From Meghimatium bilineatum (lineage: Eukaryota; Mollusca; Gastropoda; Stylommatophora; Philomycidae): a DNA stretch of 64,000 nucleotides. Every line of letters starts with the position of its first letter. The first letter of the stretch is position 1. Position numbers and translations under genes: made by a program. Positions 37,734-49,700 of this stretch are shown here, piece after piece. The notes beneath the pieces were generated by a model. It saw only the letters and a list, made by a program, of their open reading frames with translations. It did not search any database and was not told the DNA's origin. The DNA lies in NCBI GenBank assembly GCA_034231615.1, contig CM067302.1, positions 12,638,820 to 12,702,819 of the forward strand, in the 5' to 3' direction.

Positions 37734-40700
37734 CATATACATACATACATACATGCATGCATGCATGCAATTGCATTGCAATAATAAGAAAAAAATATAT
37801 TCAAAAGAGAAATAATTCATTGAAGATTTAGAGATATCTATGTCTGTGTGTCAGAAGTTGTCTACCACAGACCAATTGCCTTTCTGTCGATATCCAAATA
37901 TACAAATTGTGTCATACTGAAAACAGATGTGCTGGGCTGGAGGCTGCAAAATAATGCAGCACAATGTAGAGCACGCTCCTCAGAGTGGAAATCACGCACA
38001 CTTTTGTGTTGGTTATCAGAGAGCAGATGTATAAGAAGAAGAAGATGAAGAAATTGTATCATGGAGCTCATCACTCACTATTCTATATCTTTTTGTCTGT
38101 CTTTTGTCTGTCTGTCTGTCCGTCCATCTGTCTGTATCTCTCTATCTCTATCTATTTCTATCTCTATCTATTTCTATTTCTATCTATTTCTATCTCTATC
38201 TTTATCTCTCTCTCTCTCTCTATTTCTATCTCTATCTATTTCTATCTATTTCTATATCTCTCTATTTCTATCTTTATCTGTCTCTCTCTCTATTTCTATC
38301 TCTATCTATTTCTATCTCTATCTATTTCTATCTCTATCTATTTCTATCTCTATCTATTTCTATCTATTTCTATATTTCCCACCATTTGTCAACATTTGTA
38401 GACTTTGGATTGCTGCAGGTTAAAACAACAATTCGGCCATAAACAGTTTCAACCATCTGGCAACTTGTTACAAGTTGTGAAGAATTTCAATGCAAGCACA
38501 TAAAATACATAATGTATTTGACTTTCTTTAACTTGTCTATGAAGAGTTCTGGTATAATGGCACAAAATAACAGTTATTACTATCTATCTATCGTCTTTCT
38601 CTACTTCTGCTGTTCTCTGTTCATCGCAGGATTGAATGACGATGAGTTTTCGGTCTGTGATTTATTCGACCGCTTGATATACAGTAATATTGTGACGTCT
38701 CAGAATGTTTGTAACTCCTTCAATCCATCTTCTTCTTGTCTTCCTCTGTATCTTGCTTTTTTTTTCAGTTTCGTGTTGTATGCTCTTGCCGCTGGCCAAT
38801 AAGGGTTCATTCTTATTAAGTGGTTGAACCATTTCAGTCTCTGTTTTTTTATATATTTGACCACCGATGTTGTTTCAACAGTTCTTGTTGTCTCTTCATT
38901 CCTTAAACGATCTCTTCTTGTTGTCTCTTCATTCCTTAAATGATCTCTTCTTCTTCTTCTTCTTCTTCAGTGTGCATTCTAAAACGGCTGCTGGATCTCT
39001 ATTAGATTTCCAACAGGCTGTAGTCCATAGAATGGAAATGTGTTGTCGCCGTTTTATTTTCTGCCAATGACCCAACACATCTGTCGATCTTCTTTTTCAA
39101 TTTGCTGCTTTTCTTAGACATCTCATTTCACACGTAGTAAGCTTTATTATTATTTTATCTCTCAGTGTCCTTGTCTGGCATTGATTACTACAGCTATTGT
39201 TGCATGATGATAAATAAAGTTCAGGAGAGGAATTGGGCATTACCACATAAAGTTATGTCTATGAAATGCTAAATTAGAGTATTGGCATAAATGGAAAATA
39301 TTCTTAAATGGATAGTATTCTCAAATGGACAGTATTCTTAAAGGGATAATATTCTCAAATGGATAGTATTCTCAAATGGATAATATTCTCAGATGGATAG
39401 TATTCTCAAATGGATATCAAATGGATAATATTCTCAAATTGATAATATTCTCAAATGGATAATATTCTTAAATGGATAATATTCTCAAATGAATAGTATT
39501 CTCAAATGGATAATATTCTCAAATGGATAGTATTCTCAAATGGATAATATTCTCAAATAGATAGTATTCTCAAATGGATAGTATTCCCAAATGGATATCA
39601 AATGGATAATATTCTCAAATGGATAGTAATTAGCTATGTGTTTCTGGGGAATGAAAGGGGAGGAAAGAATAGTTATACTGTTTACCTTTCATACATGTGG
39701 TAGGAGGCACACTAAGGAGATTATGGGATGGAATTGGTGCTGTCCCATCCCATATAGGGTCAGTGACCCAAAGCCATGCTTAAGTCGGATGTGTCAGGTC
39801 AAAAGACACAGATATCACAGCAATGCTGTAAACAATGACACAACACATTCTGTTCTCCGGACTACATCCTGCCAATCTGCAGTAGTTTGAGAACGAACGC
39901 AGAAGAAGAAGACATTCTTAACTTTCTGTCTTAAAAGGAACAGTTGAAGGTGGAAGGGGTAGAAGAGGTCAGAGAAAATTCTAGATTGATAACATGAAGA
40001 TGGAACCTGGCGATGATTTCTCTACTCATCAGAATGAGGTGTTTGGATTGATTTTTATGCTACTTTTTGTCGCCAATGTGGTACCTCTACAATCAAAATG
40101 GTAGCCAAAGAAAGCGCTACAAGGACTTATTAAAGACCTCACTGCAACCATTTGAAAAAGACCACGACACAAGGGAAAAACTAGCACAACATATGGCTAC
40201 ATTGTGTTCTACAGTCAAAAAAATGTACAGAGTCTTGTGAAAAGAGGAGAAATACAGCAGCTCAAGAGCAGAGAGTAGCTATCTAAAGAGTCACGGTTAG
40301 ACCAAAAACCATCTACAGCGGTCGACCCATGCCCGAACTGTCCACGGACATTTGCGGCCAGAATAGGGCTTATTAGACATATATCAACTCTATAATCAAC
40401 TACATGGCTCATCATGTGATGGATGAATTAAAAAACAAGAAACAAGCCTCTTCTACCCTGCTGGTTATGTGTCTTATTATTATATGTACCACAGAAAATT
40501 GACATTATTTTCACTCGTCAGGTACTCAGCGATCGACACATTTGGCTTCCCAGAGAACTGTAAAAAACATGGATGTGGTTGAAGTACGGAAAACCTGTGT
40601 ACTTGAATTGCAAGGTGATTTGGTTCCGCTAGAATGCAGCGGGTTCAATTCCCGTCAGCGTTACAAATTATTTAATTTATTCTCATGCTTCCTATTTGAA

Positions 40701-43700
40701 TTTACTTGTAAAAAACATGACATTTTCATTATTCTCCATGTAAGACTTTGCTAAATGTTTGCATGTTTTTTTGTTTTGTTGAAAGATGGTTTAGAGGAAC
40801 AGAGAAAATATGAACAATATGAGATACTGTACAGGGCAAGTATGAGAGAAATGGAAGAAATGTCGCAGAACAACAAGGAAAGGGAGGAAGAGTTGTGCAA
40901 GGAGATCCGTAGCTTGAAGCATAAACTGGTTATTGCTAATGGTTTGTTTAATTATTGTGTCTGTCATTGCTAATGGTTTGTTTAATTATTGTGTCTGTCA
41001 TTGCTAATGGTTTGTTTAATTATTGTGTCTGTCATTGCTAATGGTTTGTTTAATTATTTTGTCTGTCATTGCTAATTGTTTGTTTAATTATTGTGTCTGT
41101 CATTGCTAATCTATCTATCTATACGCTGTGTCCCTTGTTTGCCTTGCGGCGTCAGGGGTGGAAGAGTTCTCTGGAGATGGCCTTCTTGTGCGCTGTTTGT
41201 AAGCATTGCTAATGGTTTGTTTAATTAATGTGTCTTTTATTGCTAATGGTTTGTATAATTAATGTGTCTTTTATTGCTAATGGTTTGTATAATTAATGTG
41301 TCTTTTATTGCTAATGGTTTGTATAATTAATGTGTCTTTTATTGCAAATGGTTTGTTTAATTAATGTGTCTTTTATTGCTAATGGTTTGTTTAATTAATG
41401 TGTCTTTTATTGCTAATGGTTTGTATAATTAATGTGTCTTTTATTGCTAATGGTTTGTATAATTAATGTGTCTTTTATTGCTAATGGTTTGTATAATTAA
41501 TGTGTCTTTTATTGCTAATGGTTTGCTTAATTAATGTGTCTTAGTTATATAATATAATTAATGTGTCTTAGTTATATCATGTAAGTTCTACGAATGTCTG
41601 GTACATGTCATAGTTATGTCATGTAAGTTCTACTAATGTCTGGCAATTTTTTCATAGTCATGTCATATATGTTCTACTACCAATGTCTGGCCATTTTTTC
41701 ATAGTTGTGGCTCTAGAGGCAAAACTTTTCAAATGATTCTCATACATTTGCAAAGGAAGTGGAAAATATAAAAGGACATTTTTTTTTTTTTTTGTCAAGG
41801 TGAAGCTAAAACAACAAGTGATAGCCTACAACACAGTCAGAGAATGTTGCAGCAAGCTAAGTCAGAGTACACAGAAATGGCTGGAAAAGTGAGGGGGTTA
41901 GAAGCACAGGTGTCCTCACTGAATGGTGCTAAAGAAGAGGTTTGTGACTAGAGAAAGATGCATCTTGTAACATGAGTGAATCTTCGTGTGTTTTAGTCGG
42001 AATCATTTTTGTGTGTTTTTGTTGAACTCAATCTGCTCATGTTTTGTGTGTTTTTGTTGAACTCAATCTGCTCATGTTTTGTGTGTTTTTGTTGAACTCA
42101 ATCTGCTCATGTTTTGTGTGTTTTTGTTGAACTCAATCTGCTCATGTTTTGTGTGTTTTTGTTGAACTCAATCTGCTCATGTTTTTGTTGAACTCAATCT
42201 GCTCATGTTTTGTGTGTTTTTGTTGAACTCAATCTGCTCATGTTTTGTGTGTTTTTGTTGAACTCAATCTGCTCATGTTTTGTGTGTTTTTGTTGAACTC
42301 AATCTGCTCATGTTTTGTGTGTTTTTGTTGAACTCAATCTGCTCATGTTTTGTGTGTTTTTGTTGAACTCAATCTGCTCATGTTTTGTGTGTTTTTGTTG
42401 AACTCAATCTGCTCATGTTTTTGTTGAACTCAATCTGCTCATGTTTTGTGTGTTTTTGTTGAACTCAATCTGCTCATGTTTTTGTTGAACTCAATCTGCT
42501 CATGTTTTGTGTGTTTTTGTTTAACTAAATCTGCTCATGTTTTGTTTGTTTTTGTTGAACTTAATCTGCTCATGTTTTGTTTGTTTTTGTTGAACTCAAT
42601 CTGCTCATGTTTTTGTTGAACTCAACCTGCTCATGTTTTGTGTGTTTTTGTTGAACTCAATCTGCTCATGTTTTTGTTGAACTCAATCTGCTCATGTTTT
42701 TGTTGAACTCAATCTTCTCATGTTTTTGTTGAACTCAATCTGCTCATGTTTTGTGTGTTTTTGTTGAACTCAATCTTCTCATGTTTTTGTTTAACTCAAT
42801 CTTCTCATGTTTTTGTTGAACTCAATCTGCTCATGTTGTGTGTGTTTTTGTTTAACTCAATCTGCTCATGTTTTGTTTGTTTTTGTTGAACTCAATCTGC
42901 TCATGTTTTGTTTGTTTTTGTTGAACTCAATCTGCTCATGTTTTTGTTGAACTCAATCTGCTCATGTTTTGTGTGTTTTTGTTGAACTCAATCTGCTCAT
43001 GTTTTGTGTGTTTTTGTTGAACTCAATCTGCTCATGTTTTGTGTGTTTTTGTTGAACTCAATCTGCTCATGTTTTGTGTGTTTTTGTTGAACTCAATCTG
43101 CTCATGTTTTTGTTGAACTCAATCTGCTCATGTTTTTGTTGAACTCAATCTTCTCATGTTTTTGTTGAACTCAATCTGCTCATGTTTTGTGTGTTTTTGT
43201 TGAACTCAATCTGCTCATGTTTTTGTTGAACTCAATCTGCTCATGTTTTGTGTGTTTTTGTTTAACTAAATCTGCTCATGTTTTGTTTGTTTTTGTTGAA
43301 CTTAATCTGCTCATGTTTTGTTCGTTTTTGTTGAACTCAATCTGCTCATGTTTTTGTTGAACTCAACCTGCTCATGTTTTGTGTGTTTTTGTTGAACTCA
43401 ATCTGCTCATGTTTTGTGTGTTTTTGTTGAACTCAATCTGCTCATGTTTTTGTTGAACTCAATCTGCTCATGTTTTTGTTGAACTCAATCTTCTCATGTT
43501 TTTGTTGAACTCAATCTGCTCATGTTTTGTGTGTTTTTGTTGAACTCAATCTGCTCATGTTTTGTGTGTTTTTGTTGAACTCAATCTTCTCATGTTTTTG
43601 TTGAACTCAATCTGCTCATGTTTTGTTTGTTTTTGTTTAACTCAATCTGCTCATGTTTTGTTTGTTTTTGTTGAACTCAATCTGCTCATGTTTTTGTTGA

Positions 43701-46700
43701 ACTCAATCTGCTCATGTTTTGTGTGTTTTTGTTGAACTCAATCTGCTCATGTTTTGTGTGTTTTTGTTGAACTCAATCTGCTCATGTTTTGTGTGTTTTT
43801 GTTGAACTCAATCTGCTCATGTTTTTGTTGAACTCAATCTGCTCATGTTTTTGTTGAACTCAATCTGCTCATGTTTTTGTTGAACTCAATCTGCTCATGT
43901 TTTTGGTAAATTTTATTGTGTTCTGATCAGAATTAATCTTATAGTATTTTTTGTCTGCATTAATTTTCATTTTATTTTTGCCTGAATTAATTTGTTTGAT
44001 ATCTGAGCGACTATTTGGAAGAATATTCTTGGTATTTTTTCTTATATCGTTTGATTCTCTGTGAGTATATCGTTTGATCTGGGTGATACTTTGTCTTGTT
44101 TTGATATGAGTGAATCTTTGTCTTGTTTTGATTTGAATGGAACTTTGTCTTGTTTTGGTCTGAGTGAACCTTTGTCTTGTTTTGATATGAGTGAATCTTT
44201 GTCGTGTTGTGATCTGAGTGAATCTTTGTCTTGTTTTGATATGAGTGAATCTTTGTCTTGTTTTGGTGTGAGTGAATCTTTGTCTTGTTTTGGTGTGAGT
44301 GAATCTTTGTCTTGTTTTGATATGAGTGAATCTTTGTCTTGTTTTGGTGTGAGTGAATCTTTGTCTTGTTTTGGTTTGAGTGAATCTTTGTCATGTTTTG
44401 GTCTGAGTGAATCTTTGTCTTGTTTTGGTGTGAGTGAATCTTTGTCGTGTTGTGATCTGAGTGAATCTTTGTCTTGTTTTGGTGTGAGTGAATCTTTCTC
44501 ATGTTGTGATCTGAGTGAATCTTTGTCTGGTGATCAGAATGATGCTCTGTGTTATTTTGATCTGACCGCAACAGGGTATGGTGTTCACCCCTTACCCTCT
44601 TAGCAAATCAGAACTTGACTTTTAGTACTAGGAACTAGGCCAAAAGTCACCCAAACAACCACCCCCCCCCCTCCTCCAACCCCTTTTCACAAAAAGCTCA
44701 TCAAATTTTTCTTTTAAAAAAGACGATAAAAAAAATGAAGGAAACGTGTTTATTTTTTTGTTTAGTGTCAAGCATCTCCGTTGTATGAAAGTTCTACCCA
44801 TGTATAGATTCTGTAACATCATCATCACATCAATAACATCTCTGTGTCATAGGGGTTTATGGACGCCAACACTTATGGGAATGTGCTGTGTGCTGTAAAG
44901 CCAGTTTCTAATCAAGAATCAACACTAGAATCCTACCATGCTTCTCTGTTCAGTTGGTTTTTTTATTATTATTATTCTTATCCAGGATTTACAATTATTT
45001 TTTATTGTTCATTCTAAAACTTGCACTAGATTTCCTTTGTAACGTTGAAGTGGTGTGTACAAGATTTCCAGCAGAATGCAGTTTAGAGACCACAAATCTC
45101 TATATAGGCTAACTCCTTGATGTGGAGATGGGGGGGGGGGGGGGCTTAGCTCAGCCAGCAGAGGGCTGGAAACTAAGATTGGATGGTCCAACCCAATATC
45201 CTGCAGGACCACAGTCCTGCCCAAGCAAGCACAGGTGCTGAAGTCAGAGATGCCAGGCCGAGAGGAGCACCAGAAATCATGGTATCGTGCAACCTGAATA
45301 GTTGACAAAATATAGCAGCATTCATTAAGAAAATCGGTCTTGCTGTGTAGTCATGTCAATCTGCAAACGAGAAGAAGAAATGTTCATATATGTGCTGTAT
45401 CATCATTTTATATACGCTAATGATCCAATATATCTAACTCGACGATTGTCCAGCCTTTAATATGAAAAATCTTTTCCGTTGTTATATTCATCTCCTACAC
45501 TCATTTGTATAGTTAGTTAGTTTGTTCCTTTCGTGCCGAAAGCGACACATAGGGCAGAGGTTTTGGTTCTCCATATGATGCAGTCCGCTTCCTGCAACTT
45601 TAGTTCCTGGATGGTCTTACAGCCTATTAATTCCCCTTCTTTAAGAATTGTGTTTTGAAGGGTTTTTTTAGGTATTCCTCTTTTTCTTTTACCCTCAGAT
45701 GACCACATAAGGGCTTGTTGGTTTATTCTGTTTACATCTAGTCGTAGAACGTGACCAAGGTATTTCCATCTTCGTTTTCTTATGATGTTTGAAACATACT
45801 CGTGATGTGTTTTGTCTCTTAGATCACTATTTGTGACGAAGTCGCTCCATTTTTTGTTCATCAGTGTGTGAAGACATTTGCTTTCGAAGCTGTTTAGTTT
45901 GTTGTCTGTTGTTTGAGTTGATTTCCAGCTTTCACTACCATACGTTAACACTGAGACAATACATGAGTTAAATATTTGTATAGACTCTATTAAATCCGTG
46001 TTGTAACTTCCACGTCTGACAGTTACTAAAGAAACTTCAAGTTGCAGAGTCAACCATAGAAAACATGACTCATCACATTGAAGAGCTTCAGGACTCTGAT
46101 TCTCTGATTAGGGCTCGGAATGATCATGAAGCCGCTGTCTCTAGTTTAACCAGCAGATACGAGAAGCAGCTGATGGTGTTGAAGGATAAGCTACATCTAA
46201 AAGAAACAGATGTGCAAGATCAGGTAAGGATTCTCTGCAAGGATGTCTGTTCATTAAATGGATGAAAGTTTATGAGAGACATGGATAATACATCTTGTAT
46301 CCATAGTTTCTGCAAGGATGTCCAACTAAATGGATGAAAGTTTATGAGAGACATGGATGACACATCTTGTATCCATAGTTTCTGCAAGGATGTCCACTAA
46401 ATGGATGAAAGTTTATGAGAGATATGGATGACACATCTTGTATCCATAGTTTCTGGCAAGGATGTTTGTTCACAGAATGGATGAAAGTTTATGAGAGACA
46501 TGGATGACACATCTTGTATCCATAGTTTCTGGCAAGGATGTTTGTTCACAGAATGGATGAAAGTTTATGAGAGACATGGATGACACATCTTGTATACATA
46601 GTTTCTGGCAAAGATGTTTGTTCACAGAATGGATGAAAGTTTATGAGAGACATGCATGACACATCTTGTATCCATAGTTTCTGGCAAGGATGTTTGTTCA

Positions 46701-49700
46701 CAGAATGGATGAAAGTTTATGAGAGACATGGATGACACATCTTGTATCCATAGTTTCTGGCAAGGATGTTTGTTCACAGAATGGATGAAAGTTTATGAGA
46801 GACATGGATGACACATCTTGTATCCATAGTTTCTGGCAAGGATGTTTGTTCACAGAATGGATGAAAGTTTATGAGAGACATGGATGACACATCTTGTATC
46901 CATAGTTTCTGCAAGGATGTCCACTAAATGGATGAAAGTTTATGAGACATGGATGTCACATCTTGTATCCATAGTTTCTGGCAAGGATGTTTGTTCACAG
47001 AATGGATGAAAGTTTATTAGTGACATGGATGATACATCATGTTTATTGTCTGTAACAACTGCTGAGTGATGCTGCAAGGAATTTTTGGAACTGTTTGATT
47101 GTATGGTAGTAACTATCTTCTTCTGAGAAGAGTTTAACCACAAACATCGACATATACAGAAGCACACGCTGCAGTATCACAAAAACAGTCATTTGTCAAT
47201 GTTTTTGTCAACTATATTACCCGGATATAGTATATTTGATCCAGTATATGCAGCGATGGTAAATGCAAAGCTGAACTAAAAGTAAGGTTGGAGATGGCTT
47301 TAGCGTCCTTGTCAAGGCTAACTGTGATGTGGAAATGCAACATCAGTGTTGGAGTGAAAATCAAACTATACGTCGCTGGTGTTTTCTGGTATGCTGTATG
47401 GTTGTGAGAGTTGGACACTCACTGCAGACATGGAGAGAAGATTACAGGCTTTCTAGTACAAATGCTACAGACGAATTCTACGAATTTCCTATAGGGAAAT
47501 AAGACCAATGTGTACGTAATAAATAAAGTAGAGATGTGTGCAGGTGTTCAGGAGCCATTGCTTTCATTAGTGAAACGACGAAAACTAGCATGGTTCGGAC
47601 ATGTATGCAGGCACGATTCCTTGTCAAAAACAATATTGCAGGAACTGTTGAGGGTGGAAGAAGCAGAGGAGGGCAAATAAAGGCATGGACAGACATCAAG
47701 GAATGGACAGGGCAAGATATTTCCACACTCATCCGCATCGCTGAGGATAGAATTCGCTGGAGGACTCTGTGTGCTGAGGCATCCACTGTGGTACCCCTAT
47801 GACCCTGAAGGGTTACAGGTTTATTGATTGATATATATATATATATATTTGCAAGGTGATCAATAATCAGTCGCATCAGCCAAGATGAGTGATGGTGTGT
47901 GAGATCAGCAAGGACTGTTTGGAAAAGAAATTAGTATTTATTGTAATGGAAATTTTGACAGCACTTGTTGCTGACTTTTTTTTGTGATGTCACATCATGT
48001 CCTTAGACATTGTACATTGATCAAAAGCTTGATAGTACTAGTTTTTGACAATGATGATATAATCAGAACAGAAACGAACAAGTTAAGATATTTTGAATGT
48101 GAATGAGACACTACAGATTAAATCACAGTTACACCAAATCGACATCTGTGACTCTGGCTTGCATCTGTGAACCAACAACATAGATATCATAACAGATACT
48201 ACAATACTGTTCCAGCTTTTCTGTTCATAGAACAACAGTCTGGTCTTCAGGAGTGTCTCTGCAAAACAAAGTGTGGGGAACCCACAATGACCTAAATCAA
48301 ATTACTCTATATATAACCAGTGTGTGTAGGACTAGATGTATAATAAATGATTGAAGAAGAAGAAAAATAAGAGAAGCTGGGCTAGTCCCCATCGAGGCCA
48401 ACTCTTGAAACGGAGAGATGGGGGTATAGTCCAGTCAACAGAGGCTGGAAACTAAGATTGGTTCAGCCATCCCCTACATCGAGCAGGACTCGCAGGACCA
48501 GAGTCCTGCTCAAGCAAGCACAGGTGCGGAAATCAGAGATACCAGTTCGAGAAGTGCACCAACAACCATGATATCATGCAACGACTAGATAACATGTCTT
48601 TACAAGAAAATTTGTACTTGATGTGTACTTGATTTGTACTTGATGTTAAACTGATTTAGCTGCGGACATGGAGAGACGATTACCGACTTTTGCGTACAAA
48701 TGCTACAGATGAGTTCTACTAATTTCCTACAGAGAGCATAAGACAAATGTGTACGTAAGAAATAAAATAGAGATGTATGCAGGTGTACAAGAGCCATTGA
48801 TTTCAATAGTGAAACGAGGGAAAACTAACATGGTTTGGACATGTACGCAGACATGATTCCTTGTCAAAAAAAATACTGCAGGGAACCGTCTATATCGGGG
48901 GGGGGGGGGGGTTTGAGAAGAGAAGCAGAGGGGAGAAAATAAATATATGGACAGACAACATGAAGGAATGGACAAGACAAAATTGTTTCCTGACTCATGA
49001 GCATCGTTGAAGATAGAAATCACTGAAGGAATCTGTGTGCATCCAGTTTGGTACCCCTATGACCCAGAAGGGTTACGAGTTTATAGATAAGATAGATGTT
49101 AAACTGCAAACGAGAAGAAGAAGATTTGACTAGTGTTGCAATGTGGAACAACTTTTTCTGTAATCTCTTCTAAAATAATCAGGGTTTGTTATATAATACA
49201 GACTTTTTAGAGTCTAGTGATTGTGAGATGTGTCTGTTCTTAGAGTCTAGTGATTGTGAGATGTGTCTGTTCTTAGAGTCTAGTGATTGTGAGATGTGGC
49301 TGTTCTTAGAGTCTAGTGATTGTGAGATGTGTTTGTTCTTAGAGTCTAGTGATTGTGAGATGTGGCTGTTCTTAGAGTCTAGTGATTGTGAGATGTGGCT
49401 GTTCTTAGAGTCTAGTGATTGTGAGATGTGTTTGTTCTTAGAGTCTAGTGATTGTGAGATGTGTTTGTTCTTAGAGTCTAGTGATTGTGAGATGTGTCTG
49501 TTCTTAGAGTCTAGTGATTGTGAGATGTGTTTGTTCTTAGAGTCTGGTGATTGTGAGATGTGTTTGTTCTTAGAGTCTAGTGATTGTGAGATGTGTTTGT
49601 TCTTAGAGTCTAGTGATTGTGAGATGTGTCTGTTCTTAGAGTCTAGTGATCATGAGATGTGTTTGTTCTTAGAGTCTGGTGATTGTGAGATGTGTTTGTT

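Noticed and set aside
37985..38442. Overlapping hydrophobic ORFs in all three plus frames
   Set aside because: Pyrimidine microsatellite (TCTA/TTTC); all three frames are open, which real coding sequence does not show.
44011..44603. Opposed 180-residue ORFs on both strands
   Set aside because: 27-bp minisatellite; both frames are repeat artefacts.
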